Assembly: GCA_037974335.1 (NCBI GenBank)
Contig: CM075760.1
Span: forward strand, 41,916,103 to 41,980,102
DNA from: Prionace glauca
Taxonomy: Eukaryota; Chordata; Chondrichthyes; Carcharhiniformes; Carcharhinidae
Direction of reading: 5' to 3'
DNA length: 64,000 nucleotides
Shown: piece after piece, positions 43,105-54,297 of the stretch
Layout of the letters: every line of letters begins with the position of its first letter
How positions within the stretch are numbered: the first letter of the stretch is position 1
Translations under genes and position numbers: made by a program
The notes under the pieces: generated by a model
Told to the model about the DNA's origin: nothing
The model's database searches: none
Seen by the model: the letters and a program-made list of their open reading frames with translations, nothing else

Positions 43105-43490
43105 CACACTGACTCGAAACGTTGGCTCTATTCTCTCGCCACACATGTTATCAGACCCGTTGAGTTTTTCCAACATTCATTATTTTTGTTTCAGTTTCCA
43201 GAATCTGCAGTATTTTGCTTTTATCAAACTGATGATCATAATTGGTGAACTAATTGTTTATCTGTATGAATTGATGATAACTGGGGAATTGGAACAACCT
43301 CGCCTGAAAATTCCTCTCCAAGACACTCACAAACATCACTTGGACCACTCCTTTAATTACGCTGCGTCGGAGTCCAGGAACACCCTCCCTAAGAGCACGG
43401 TCGGTGTACCGACACTGCAGGTTCTGCAGCAATTGAATAAGGCGGTTCACCACCAGCTTACTGAATGCAATTAGCAATGGGGAATAAATG
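43105..43490 (+). repeat. Dispersed shark repeat followed by a LINE 3' fragment
   Basis: 43105-43225 ('gactcgaaacgttggctcta', 'ttgagtttttccaacattca', 'cagtttccagaatctgcagt') is the repeat also at 9225. 43285-43490 ('aatggggaataaatggg' at the end) matches the 3' end of another LINE type that recurs more fully at 51870-52430. Confidence 0.6.
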
Positions 43491-44350
43491 GGGGCCGAGG
43501 CAACGTCGCTTTCTTATCACAGAGTAATTGTAAATATACTCCTCATTATATATGAATGAGATCTGGTGAATGAAATTATTAAATTGCAAATGGATGGTAA
43601 TTGGTGAAAATAATTACGATCTTTCTGAACTTTTTTTTATATTCTCCTTATTCGTATCATTAATTACTCAGCACTGTCTCAGTTCATGTCTAAGAAGTTC
43701 CTATATCAGTAAAACTGTGCGAGATACTGCCTCAGTTTTATTCTCCTTGACAATGTTATTTTTAAAACTGTTTCTTTCACGGGATATGGGTCTCATTGGA
43801 ATTTGGCATTTGACCATCCCCACATGGCACTCGGCACTAACACATTACTATTTTCTTGAACCAGGCCCCTGTTTATCTTAAAATACAGCCTGGCTCTGTT
43901 AATACTCTGCTAGACCAGAGCTCAGTTTACATTGCACACGGCATTCTCTCTGTTTATGTAATATTTGATACTCACCCTATATATATTTCACTGTGGCAAT
44001 TTTGTTCCTGCACTAACTATGCCTCTCTTTGAATTAGGTTTGTTTTACTTCACGGTTTTGTGAGAAGAAGAGATAATATGTTGGGATAAAAAAGATTGTT
44101 ATCAGGCAAGATCCAGAAACGGGCAGTATTGGATCACCAGTATTTTATTGTGCTGTAATTTTCTTTGTTTTTTTGTTCTTCATTGACAGTGAATGCTACA
44201 CAGGACTTGATATCCACTTTCACTGCAGCCAGCAGAAGTAAATTTCAGATTTCTTTTCCAGTGTCCAAAACCTCACACGGTTTGTCCTTGCAGAAGGATG
44301 CAGAGAATTGTGTTCTCCCAGCCACTTTAATCATTACTGGCATTGACCAG
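43491..44350. other. Unassigned
   Basis: No gene or named repeat. 44080-44350 has no support as an exon, although a spurious 66-codon frame lies there. Confidence 0.35.
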
Positions 44351-44359
44351 TGCAGTAAA

Positions 44360-44610
44360 AACTGAGACCATGTCTAATACAATATAAACGTGGATATGGA
44401 GAATTGCAGAAATAAGATTGCATCGACTTTGGTACAAACAGAGAGAGATCTAAATTAATATAAACAGAGACAATGTCTCGTTTAATATAAACAGAAACAT
44501 AGTGACATACAATATAAGCAGGGACAGCGTCTAATTTAGTACAGACAGATAATATATCCAATTTACTATGTGCAAAGACAGACAACATAACATTCTACAT
44601 GCAAGATAGA
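44360..44610. repeat. Degenerate tandem repeat, about 36-bp unit
   Basis: Units of the form 'atttaatataaacagagaca' plus 'atgtct' (44375, 44452, 44478 and others). The reverse complement ('tctgtttatattaaac') occurs in a similar array at 61000-61930. Confidence 0.72.
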
Positions 44611-44649
44611 ATGAGTTAGGGTCCAGGGGAAAATAAACGAAGGCATGGC

Positions 44650-45290
44650 TCATAATACGAGCTGACACAGGGTAAATTTACTGTAATATAAAGATACTGG
44701 TTCAATCCCCATGACATTTGTAAAGACGGCCGACTCTCCCATCAAAATCTTACAGGACAGGAGTAACATGGGGTTCGCTGCAGAATGCAAAGTCCCCTCT
44801 GTACTGGCAAATTAATAACTCCTAAATCAGGAATAGCATGAGTGAGATGCAAAGAGAATCTCCCTCTAAATTATCCAATTCAAACGTTCTTACAACATTA
44901 TACTGTCTATAAACAGAGTGAAACTCCGTCTATAAATCTGTTCAAACAAAATTAAGGCAGAAAGAGCATGGACACTCTTCTATGTAAAATCTCTCCTGCA
45001 CTCTTCCTTCAGAGATCCAGGAGGCAGGTTTAAATTAGTGTTAGGTATAGGGGAACGAGCCGTCCACACAGTTCCACAAAACACATCCAGGCTAGGTACA
45101 GCAGAGATTCGATACGGATTAAATCTTCCCTGACAAAGATATATCAACCATTCATAAACCAGGAACAATGAGTTCAGACGCAGAGTAAATATTCCTCTAC
45201 TCTGTCCAGTCAAATACTCCAAGGACAGGGACAACACCGGCTAAATATAGGGAAAGATTCCACATTGAATCCTTATCACCAGGTGGAACC
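44650..45290. repeat. Degenerate tandem repeat, about 60-70-bp unit
   Basis: Recurring phrases: 'cagggtaaatttactgtaat', 'caggagtaacatggggttcg', 'gcagagtaaatattcctcta', 'ccaaggacagggacaacacc'. They match from memory a common shark repeat of the form 'acagcacggggttagatacag...agtaaagctccctcta'. Heavily diverged. Confidence 0.6.
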
Positions 45291-45454
45291 GAGGTTAGGT
45301 GCAGAAGAAAATGTTTCAAGCATTTCAAGATCATTGATTTCTCAAGAGATCTTTTAGAGTAAATCTCAGTCATGGATTCCAATTTAATGAATTATATTCT
45401 GTTAGAAACCTGTACCTGTGGCTGAGAGAATATATTGGGCAAACATTGATTTTA

Positions 45455-45527
45455 TCGAGCCCGGGGCAGGCTCGAGGGGCTAGATGGCCTACTCCTGCTC
45501 CCATTTCTTACGTTCGTATGTTCTTTT
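45455..45527 (+). mobile_element. CR1-like LINE 3' tail
   Basis: 'gcccggggcaggctcgaggg', 'gctagatggcctactcctgc' and 'ttcttacgttcgtatgttct' are the last 70 bp of the TTCTTATG subfamily: an extremely short 5'-truncated insertion. Confidence 0.85.
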
Positions 45528-45529
45528 GC

Positions 45530-46285
45530 TGTGGAGTGAAGACGATGAACCATCGTGGAGAGACAAGACGCAGAACTAGACAGGAGAAAGACAGAGAAAG
45601 AGATGAAACACAGGAGATGTTCTGTGTTTTCTGTGTCATTACATTTCGGGATCAGAGGGATTATTTCCTAATTCTGAACATAGATATCATCATGATATTT
45701 TTCCTCACATAACTGATGAATAAATAATGTTGAAAAACAATCATTACTGGAATCCGTTGATTGATTTGCATGGTTGTCTCTATTTCTGTGCTGTGTTGGT
45801 GGGGAAATATTTGTTGTGTTTTTGTCAGTCAACAATCTCATTTGGAATTACTATTTTTGTATTTATTTACATAAATACCTCATTGTTTATAATGAAATGT
45901 TCATGACAGAAAAAGCAGATAAACCGTCACTTATTGATCAGTTTCAACTCAAAATAGCGATTTATTTTAAGAATTTTAACAGTTGGTTCAATATGAATAA
46001 AACTTTTTGAACATTCATAACTCCGGCTGTACTTAACTAAAATAAAATAAGACATTTCATTTCAGAATTAGTTCTGAAAGTTCTGATGTCACAATTAATA
46101 AAGTATCTGTGAACAGGCTGATATTCCACTGAATGTTAATCTGATTGAGGATTTAATCTGTTTAAACTCGACAAGTTAAATAAAAAAACAGATCTGATGT
46201 CTGAAATATTCCTCCACAAATACTGATCACACTCACATGAGGGAAGAATAAAAAATGTGGTTATCACGAAGAGATACAATTATTT
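45530..46285. other. Unassigned
   Basis: AT-rich, no gene or repeat recognised. Confidence 0.35.
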
Positions 46286-46289
46286 TTGC

Positions 46290-46765
46290 TCCCTCACAGG
46301 CGACAGGGAAGCGGGTTCGATTCTAACATTGGGTGACTGTGTGTGGTTTTCACATTCTATCCATATCCATGTGAGTTCCCTCCGAGTGCTCCAGTTTCCT
46401 TCCACAGTCCCAGGATGTGCAGGTTAGGTGGATTGGCTGTGATAAATTGCCCCTTCGCGCCCAATGATGTGCAAATTAGAATCATAGAATCCCTACAGTG
46501 CAGAAGTAGAGCATTTGGTTCATCAAGCCTGCTATCCGGCAGAGCATCCTTCCCAGGCCCAATGTAAATTGTCTATGCTAAATTTCCTGTTAGTGTCCAA
46601 TAATGTGTAGGTTCGGGGGATTTGCCTGTGAATATGTGTGGTTGCCGGGATCGGATGAAAGCTTGCCTAGGTAGGATGCTCTGCTGGAGAGCCCGCTGCA
46701 GAGTTATTGGACCGAATGACCATGTTGAACTGTAGGGATTCTATGATTTTATGCTTCTATGATCA
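46290..46765 (+). mobile_element. Shark SINE (HE1-like), with a second SINE piece inside
   Basis: A box B 'gcgggttcgattctaac', the body 'tgtgcaggttaggtggattg', then at about 46478-46560 a reverse piece ('agaatccctacagtgcagaa') and after it again the SINE 3' body ('taatgtgtaggttcggggga', 'ccgaatgaccatgttgaact'). It looks like one SINE within or joined to another. Confidence 0.65.
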
Positions 46766-46769
46766 GGCA

Positions 46770-47460
46770 GAGCAGTGATTATATTCACATTAATCTCAGC
46801 GATTCCAAAGTATTACAAATTATGGGGGAATTTGAATGTATAGAACATTTTACCCGACCTCATGTCGCCCCAAAGTTCTTAAAACTCAGTGATGTACCTT
46901 CGCTGAATTTAGTCACTGTTCCCATGTTGTAACTAACCAGGTAAGTTGCGTACCACAAACTCCCACAAACCCGGTTGTGATAAATGGCCAACAAATTTGC
47001 GATTTTATTTGACAAATGAGGTTTTGGGTCGGACATTGGACAGAACAGACTTGCTGTTCATAATTATATCAAGAGATTTGACATCCTGGCATTGATATTA
47101 AATACGAATCTGGTTCTCTCTCTCTCTGATGATACCCATTGAGATGCTGAGGAGCACTGTTGCTGTTTTAGTTTTAGATTTCCGGAATCTGCAGCAATTT
47201 GCACTGATTTTATTGAATTTCTGGATGCGAGCGTCACTGACAAAGTTAACATTAATTGGTGATTGTGAACCATCTTGCTGAAACCTGCCCTCTGGATGGG
47301 TGACTTTCCACTGCAGGTTTAATAGAACTGGGTGGCTTTCTCGGATATTTCAGTGGTGGTGAAGGGTTATTTTCATCACATGGAACTGGAGTCTGTGTAG
47401 GACAGACAGGGGAAAGATAGGAATACTCGGTTTATAGTTATTTGCAAAGCGAAGATGTTG
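46770..47460. other. Unassigned, with a repeat piece near 47150-47225
   Basis: 'tagatttccggaatctgcag' belongs to the repeat at 43105. Otherwise nothing is assigned. Confidence 0.4.
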
Positions 47461-47489
47461 TTTGAAATATAAAAACAATTTTGTGAATT

Positions 47490-47612
47490 CTGGAATTCAA
47501 ACCCAAAGAGAAAATGCTGGAAAATCTCAGCAGGCCTGGCAATATTTGTAAGGAGAGGGAACAGCTGACGTTTCGAGTCCAGATGTCCCGAGACTGTCCA
47601 GCATTTTCTCTT
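47490..47612 (-). repeat. Dispersed shark repeat abutting the V pseudogene
   Basis: 'gagaaaatgctggaaaatct', 'cagcaggcctggcaatattt' and 'cagctgacgtttcgagtcc' reversed give the 43105-type repeat. Its edge coincides with the place where V similarity stops. Confidence 0.65.
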
Positions 47613-47627
47613 CACATTGTTTTAAGT

Positions 47628-47862
47628 GTCTTTGGGTGGAATAAATTGATTCTGAATCTCTGGGGCGGAGGAATTGTGGGTTGATCCAAGACTATCATAC
47701 TGAAGGAGAGACTATAAACCCTATCAGGGACGGGTCGGACCCAGACCATCCAGTTGCTGCCCATATTGAACACTTTGTCTTTACAGCTCAGTCTCAGGGA
47801 GCCTCGGGGATGCCCGGTTTCTGCCTCTGGCTGAGTCAACACAACCTCCGATTCGACACATT
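47628..47862 (-). pseudogene. Truncated IgM V pseudogene
   Basis: On the minus strand, '[20 protein letters not shown]' matches FR1 of the functional V, with CDR1 'NMGSNWMVW' following. Then the frame slips and FR2 to early FR3 can only be followed at DNA level ('ttgattctgaatctctgggg' reversed). The second Cys, the end of FR3 and any recombination signal are missing. No intact leader exon was found, but leader-intron sequence like that of the functional V lies at about 48165-48270 ('attgattgctgacactggaa'). It cannot rearrange. Confidence 0.92.
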
Positions 47863-48639
47863 AAACAAAAGCTATGAAAAGAAAACACAACTCACCCCGG
47901 GCACACTCTCTCACCTTTTTCCATCAGGGACTAGGTAAAAACAAATTCTGAGGAGACTACAAACCGACTCAGAAACTATTTCTTTACAGATGCAACCAGA
48001 ATTTTGAATGGATCTACCTCGCATTAAATTGATATTTTTCTAGACCCGAGCTATGACTGCAACATAATATTCTTCACTCTCTCCCTTCCTTCTCTATGCA
48101 CGGTATGCTCCGTCTGTATAGTGCGCAAGACTGTGTACTAATATGTGTGGTAATAATGAATCGAATAAAATATATCAAAAAACATCGAGGATTATTCCCA
48201 GTGAATTGATTGCTGACACTGGAATATTCAAGAGACAGACTAACACTGAGGCAGAAAGAGTGAGATCCATTGGAACGTCTCTGCCACTCCAAAAGGTGAA
48301 ATTATATTTGAGCCTCTGTTATAGAGAAAAAAACAATTTGATTGTAAATCAAGTCCCTTAATTTTGCACCCCCCTTCACAAGAGAATAGACGTAAAGAAG
48401 ATGACATGACCTTATCAGGGTAAAAACGCCAGTCTGATTTGCACATTGCAGCATAAATATAATCCATTTGAAGAATTATTATCGATTTATGTAACTAATT
48501 GCTATGATGATTTTATTTCAGGTGTGGGTAGCGGTCACTGTAATTTGGGACTGGATACAAGAAGGAGGGAAGAAATGTCCTCATGTTATCGCTCGGCAAT
48601 TAATGCACAAACTTAACTAATGTTCTCAGGACCCGACTT

Positions 48640-48890
48640 CGAATCCCACCACCACAGATGGTGGGATTTAAATTCAGTAAAAAAAAAGCATCTGGAAATA
48701 AGAATCCACTTATGGCCATGATATCATTGTCGATTGTGTAAAAACCTACCTGCTTCACTAATGTATTTTAGAGAAGGGAATCTGCCGTCCTTACCTGGTC
48801 TGACCTATGTGTGATCCAAGAGCCACAGCAATGTGATTGTCTCTCACTGCCCTCGGACAAGAAGTAGGCAATAAATTCTGAACAGTCAAA
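48640..48890 (+). mobile_element. tRNA-derived SINE, second family
   Basis: 'cgacttcgaatcccaccacc' (box B), 'gatggtgggatttaaattca', 'cgtccttacctggtctgacc', 'agagccacagcaatgtgatt'. Same family as 26385-26645. Confidence 0.68.
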
Positions 48891-48892
48891 GG

Positions 48893-49205
48893 TGCCCATG
48901 TCCATAGAATCATTTCAGAGCAGAAGAAGGCCTTTTGGCCTAACAGGCCCAAACCCGCAACATTCCCACCTCAGTCTATCCCCATCACCCCACGTATATT
49001 CCCCGCTAATTATCTTGACGCGATTGGACAATTCATCATCGTGGATCAACCTAAGCGGCATATCCTTGAACAATGTGAGTAAATGAGCAGGCAATTGGAG
49101 AATATGCAGACTCCACACAGACAGACCCAAACCGGGAGTTGAACCCGGGTATCCTGGTGCTTTGAGGCAGAAGCCCTAAAATATATGCCACTGTGACATC
49201 CACAA
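48893..49205 (-). mobile_element. Shark SINE (HE1-like), minus orientation
   Basis: From the tail 'ccatagaatcatttcagagc' and 'ggccttttggcctaacaggc' to box B reversed 'gggagttgaacccgggtatc' and 'gaggcagaagccctaa'. Nearly full length but diverged in the middle. Confidence 0.7.
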
Positions 49206-50784
49206 ATTAATTCAAAAAGGACAATCCTCATGTGATGCAATATTACACGTTAGATTTCCCCAAAGGTTCCTTTACCCTGTGAAAATTAACACTGAAAGAA
49301 AACTGGTGGACTTATAATTAATTGAGCTGACAGGGAAACATGACATCGACATCAACCTTTGACAGAGAATTTATAGAATCCGAATGGACACGGTGATCAG
49401 GAAAGTTCTTTGTCAACATCCAAGTCATTGCTGCTCATTTTTTTGGCCACCGGCTGTCGAACATTCACTGGTAGTGGGAACTCAGGATATTAGGACTTTG
49501 TGGCATATTGCACAATATCACAAAAATAAATGTTTTGTCTTCCACTAAACCAGGCCGTTTCTTCACTCATTGGCAGCTATGACAGCGACTGTTAAATAAT
49601 CGAAATCAGATTGTGCTGGACAGCAGAACATGGTGCTGATCAGGGATAAGAGAGGTTTCTTTTTAAAGAGGTGCAGAACGCTTAGAATATTCCAGGTATC
49701 CGCGCTTTTCAAGACAATTTTTGATTTTAATTTACTTTTAATTATTTTCATTTTGGGGCCATTGCACTGATCTCATTGGACTGAGGGGGTGGGGAGGTCA
49801 AATCTCTTCCTTGCAGATCATGAAGTTACTCACAAAGTGGCTTTAATTGTTGGAAGGACATTTATTTGAAAGTTATACAAATGAAATAGCATCTGGCCAA
49901 TTTACTCGTTCCCCATACTATTTAATCACAGTGCAGCCCTTTAAAATATTTGCTTGGAAGGAATACCATTTAAAAACCTTTCTTTATTATGGGAATCAAG
50001 CATTTATTGTATAACTGGATAAGTCCCTTTTAATCCTTACATATTCACGTTAATCTGTCCCACGCAGTATTTGGCAGCAGTCCAACCTGCTGCCAACTGC
50101 CCGAAGATATTTACAGGAAGCATCTGACGGTGTTTGTTCAGTAAGTCAAAGATCTGTTTCCTCAGTACTGAACAGTTGGCTGCAAGCCAACTTCAAACTC
50201 TTAGCATTGTCAATAGAGCCTATTTATAAACAAATCTGCCCAGCAACAACTCGAGGCAACTTAATTATTATTTTTTAAAGCTGTGAACCTATATGAATGC
50301 TTTCCTTTTCATTGGAAAAGAAAGCTACCCAGATTCTCTGGCACCTTGTTAGTAACAATGATGATCTCTCCAACCCAACAATACATTGTGATGGATGGAT
50401 AGAAATAAATACAGGCAGATTGTGAGAATTGATTCAGAGTGGTGATATATCTTATACTGCATAAATATGTAGTCTGGTGTTTTATTTCACTTTATTCTTC
50501 CATGGGACGTGGGGGTCCCTGGAAAGAACAACATGTATTTCCTGTGCTTAATTCCTTTTCAGCTGAGTGGTGTGTTAGGGCATCTCAGAAGGCATTGCCC
50601 AGTTATATATATGGCGGTCCATCTTGAGTTACACCCTGCTGAGACCAAGTAGGGATGGCAGATGTCCTTCACTGGGGAATCAGAGGGTTATCTCGTCGCT
50701 ATCAGTATGAATCAAAATTTATTGATTGAATTCAAATTCCACCTGCTGCCATGGTCGGATTTAATCTCAATTTAATTTAATTTA

Positions 50785-51335
50785 ATTCCATGAGATTCAC
50801 CACCCTTTGAGTGCAGAAGTTGCTCCTCAACTCCATTCTAATCTGCCGCCCTCCCCCTTATCCTGAGGCTGTGCCCGCTTGTCCTGCTGTCCTTTCTGAG
50901 CGGGAAGAATCTCTCTACCTCTACCCTATCCATCCCCTTCATTATCTTATGCGTCTCTATAAGATCCTCCCTCATCCTTCTAAATTCCAACGAGTACAGA
51001 CCCAGTCTATTCAGCCTCTCTTCAAAGTTCAACCCCCTCATCTCTGGTATCAGCCTAGTGAACCTCCTCTGCATTCCCTCCAAGGCCAAAATATCCTTCC
51101 ACAAGTGCAGCGACCAAAACTGCACACAGTACTCCAGCTGCTGCCTCACCAGTACCCTGTACAGTTGCAGCAAGACCTCCCTGCTTTTATATCCTATCTC
51201 CATCGCTATAATGGCCAGCATCCCATTCGCCTTCCTGATCACCTGCTGCACCTGCAGACTGGGTTTTTGCGACTCATGCACAAGGACCCCCAGGTCCGTC
51301 TGCACTATAGCATGCTGCAGCTTTTCCCCCTAGAA
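50785..51335 (-). mobile_element. CR1-like LINE 3' part (TTCTTATG subfamily)
   Basis: The minus-strand frame 51305-50838 carries 'LGVLVHESQKPSLQVQQVIR', 'RLIPEMRGLNFEERLNRLGL' and 'IKGMDRVEVERFF'-like sequence. Neither the 3' tail nor the palm is included, so it is truncated at both ends. Confidence 0.85.
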
Positions 51336-51344
51336 ATTTCCCCC

Positions 51345-51430
51345 TGCCACTATTATTTATTTTTGAGAATTTATTTATTTTTATTTATTTCTTTTTGTGA
51401 ATTTTTACTATTTATTTTTGTGAATGGAGA
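51345..51430. repeat. TTATTTATTTTT simple sequence
   Basis: Low-complexity T/A tract next to the LINE fragment. Confidence 0.75.
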
Positions 51431-51584
51431 ATTATTGGTAATATTGGCGTCAGGCGATGACCATCTCCAAAAACGGGGAATCTGACCGTTGCCCCTTGTC
51501 ACTCAATGATATTGCAACACTGAATCAACAACTAACAACATCTTCGAGGTTACCATTGGCTAATCGCTGTGTTAGCTGGGTATA

Positions 51585-51850
51585 TACATAGAACATAGAA
51601 CATAGAACATAGAACATAGAACATTACAGCGCAGAACAGGCCCTTCGGCCCACGATGTTGCGCCGACCAGTTACAAAACAATGACCCACTAGCCTAAACC
51701 AATCCCTTTTCATCCATAAACCTATCCACAGATCTTTTAAACGCCCCCAAACTAGGTGCATTTACAACCGCAGCTGGCAGGGCATTCCAGTCCCTCACCA
51801 CCCTCTGGGTAAAGAACCTACCCCTGACATCTGTCCTATAACTACCCAGT
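51585..51850 (-). mobile_element. CR1-like LINE 3' end (ATGTTCT subfamily)
   Basis: Six 'acatagaa' units form the tail (reverse of ATGTTCT), then 'aacaggcccttcggcccacg' and the ORF end 'tgcattccagtccctcacc'-like. Same subfamily as the LINE at 10745-12703 and fresh in appearance. Confidence 0.88.
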
Positions 51851-51869
51851 TACATGCTCCAGCTGGAAT

Positions 51870-52430
51870 ATCAACTCAGCCTGCTGTGAGTAACCCACCC
51901 CCTAACTCCCCAAACCTGTGCACCACCTGCACGACACATATTAGGGGACAAAAATTGTTCTCTCCACTTACTTGAATAGATACAGTTCAAACAACATTCA
52001 AAAATCTTCATCCCATTCAGGCCAAAGCAACCGGCTTGACAGGAATAACATTTGCAAATGCTCACTCCCTGCACCACACAGAGCATCATTATGTACCATC
52101 TACAAGTTTCACTTCCGAACCTCACCAAGGCTCCTTAGGCAGCCACACGGTGGGTTGTCATCTGCAAGGACAGGGGTAACAGTTACCAGGGAATACCACC
52201 TATAAATTCCCCTCCAAGTCAGTCATATACCTGATGTAGAAATGTATCATCCTTCCATCACTGTCACGGGACCGAGATCCTAGAACTCCCTGTGTAACAG
52301 GACCGTATGGGTATCTACACCACAGGATCTGCAGCATTTCAGGAAGGTAGCTTACCACCAGTTTACTAAAGGCAATGAGGAATAGGCAACAAATACTGAC
52401 TAGGCCAGCAACGCCCATATCCCTTAAACT
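51870..52430 (+). mobile_element. Other LINE type, 3' end fragment
   Basis: Recognised from the recurrent shark text: 'gcaccacacagagcatcatt', 'aagttt cacttccgaacctc'-like coding remnants, 'aaattcccctccaagtcagt', 'gatcctagaactccctgtgt' and the end 'gcaacaaatactgactaggc', 'cagcaacgcccatatccc'. It codes the last part of a LINE reverse transcriptase ORF, unlike the CR1 copies here. Confidence 0.6.
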
Positions 52431-52779
52431 AAAACATCAACATATCAATGTTTATGAATGGATGATAACTAATGAACACAATTGGTCATCTTTGTAAATG
52501 TTTGGCAATTGATGAAAATAAATATCAACTTTCTGAACATTTATGACCTTCTTTTTCTCTGCCAGAAGATAAGTTCCATTCCACAGGAGATTCATGATTC
52601 AGAAACATCACACTATCCGAAGACAAGGCGGATAGAAGAGATGGCAACATCTGTAGGTGTGTCTCAATCATAACATTACGGGACAGGCCTTTGATAGGAT
52701 GACAATTTTGTTACTCATCTGCTTGAAGACCGGGATTAAGCTGAAGCGCAGTGTTTTGTTTGTGTTGGGGTGATGGGTA

Positions 52780-52900
52780 TCACCATGTATGGGTATGGGA
52801 ACGTATGGGTATGGTATGTATAGAGATATGTATAGAGATATAGAGATATGTATAGAGATATGATATGTATAGAGATATACATATCATACCCATACATTGG
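52780..52900. repeat. Small minisatellite with inverted ends
   Basis: 'gtatgggtatgggaacgtat' and several 'tatagagatatgta' units, ending in 'catatcatacccatacat', the reverse complement of the start. It can fold on itself. Confidence 0.75.
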
Positions 52901-53129
52901 TGGATCTCAGTAAGACATTCGACACTAACATCAGGTCAGAGACTACAACATTTGGGGGAACTAAGCTCTCCATCAAAAAATTCTCGGTCTCTTTTATGAC
53001 ACAGAAAAGGACAATTTACAAAACAACTGATAGCCTCATGGACAACACTTAGGGTTGAATCAACCTCTCAAAAATTGTCCTCCTCAGTCATCAACAAATG
53101 TGAACTATGAAAAAAAGACACCAAACTAA

Positions 53130-53815
53130 AATGAATAGAACAAAGAACAAAGAACAACACAGCACGGGAAACAGGCCCTTTGGCCCAACGAGCCCGCGCC
53201 ACTATCTTAACAATGTGTTTTTCCTCCTCCACCCTTGACCCGTGTCTATGCTTATGGTACCCCCATTGGAAACCAGATTAAAGGGAGAATAATTTAGGGA
53301 CAATTTGTTACACCAATCAGCCTAATAACACTTCTTTGGGGTGTGGGAGGAAATCAGAGCACCCGGAGGAAACCCATGCAACCACAGGGAGAATGTGCAT
53401 GCCCCTCGTTAGACAACGAGGTGGACCGAAACACCTGTGGAGTGAAAGAGAAAAACATCAACACATGTAGCATTAGATTTCCAGTCACGTCCCGAGGCTC
53501 TGATCCATATTTAAAACAGTCTCCTGTTAGTCTCCATCCCGATTTTCCTCATGTATCTATCAAAGTAAACCTTAAACAATTCCATCGTGCCTGCCTCCAC
53601 CACCTTACTTGGCAGTGCATTCCATACCCCCACGACCCTCTGCGTGAAAAACCTCCCTCTAGCATCCAAATTATACCTCTCCCCTCCCACCATAAGCCCG
53701 TGGCCTCTCGTGATATTTGTCTCCAATCTAAGAAAAAGCCTGCCACTCTTTACTCTGTCTATACCCTTCATTATTTTATACACCTCTATTAGATCCCCCC
53801 TCAATCTCAATGGTG
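53130..53815 (-). mobile_element. CR1-like LINE 3' end split by SINE sequence
   Basis: The tail 'acaaagaacaaagaacaaca' and 'aacaggccctttggcccaac' lie at 53140-53200. The ORF end on the minus strand 53810-53511 reads 'RLRGDLIEVYKIMKGIDRVK', 'FFTQRVVGVWNALPSKVVEA'. The SINE-derived stretch at 53285-53420 ('aggaaatcagagcacccgga') lies between. Confidence 0.7.
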
Positions 53816-54000
53816 TAGGGTCAATTTGTTACACGAAACAGCCTAAGAGCTCATCTTTGGGGCGTGGGGAGGAAACCGGAGCGCCCGGAGGAAATCCACG
53901 CATCCACAAGGAGAATGTGCAAACTCCCACAGACACAGGCCCAAATCCATGTATCTGCACAGCTAGCAGTGATAGTCACTGAGCTGTTGTGCTGTCCGTC
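53816..54000 (-). mobile_element. Shark SINE, minus orientation
   Basis: 'ggaggaaaccggagcgcccg', 'aggagaatgtgcaaactccc' and 'tgatagtcactgagctgttg' are the SINE middle and head in reverse. Confidence 0.68.
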
Positions 54001-54083
54001 TGCTGGTCCAGGATTAAGCACACACACCGACACGAAGTACTAGGCCACTCTCGAAACATCCAAGAGCAGCCCATGCACAACCC

Positions 54084-54297
54084 ACCGTGTGCATGCCCCT
54101 CGTTTGACAACAAGGTGGACCGACACATGTGGATTAAAAGAGACAAAACATGAACATGTAATACTACATTTCCAGTGTCGTCCCGAAGCTCTGACCCTTT
54201 TTAATACCATCTGCTATAACCCTCCATCCCTGTTTCGCTCATCTAAGTAAACCTTAAACGAGTCCAACGTGTCTGCCTCCACCACAAGTTCTGTACA
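54084..54297. repeat. Tandem copy of 53390-53610
   Basis: 'catgcccctcgtttgacaac' against 'catgcccctcgttagacaac' at 53399, then 'gtctgcctccaccac' at both ends: a local duplication with an offset of about 690 bp. Confidence 0.8.

Larger units (their letters stand above)
48165..50765. repeat. Second copy of the V 5' flank, with SINE insertions
   Basis: Paralogue of 39200-41520 (landmarks given there). The insert 48630-49210, made of two SINEs, has no counterpart in the first copy, so those insertions came after the duplication. Confidence 0.8.

Noticed and set aside
45764-45771. ATTTGCAT octamer
   Set aside because: No V segment lies downstream of it on either strand within a few hundred bases; an 8-mer is expected by chance in 64 kb.
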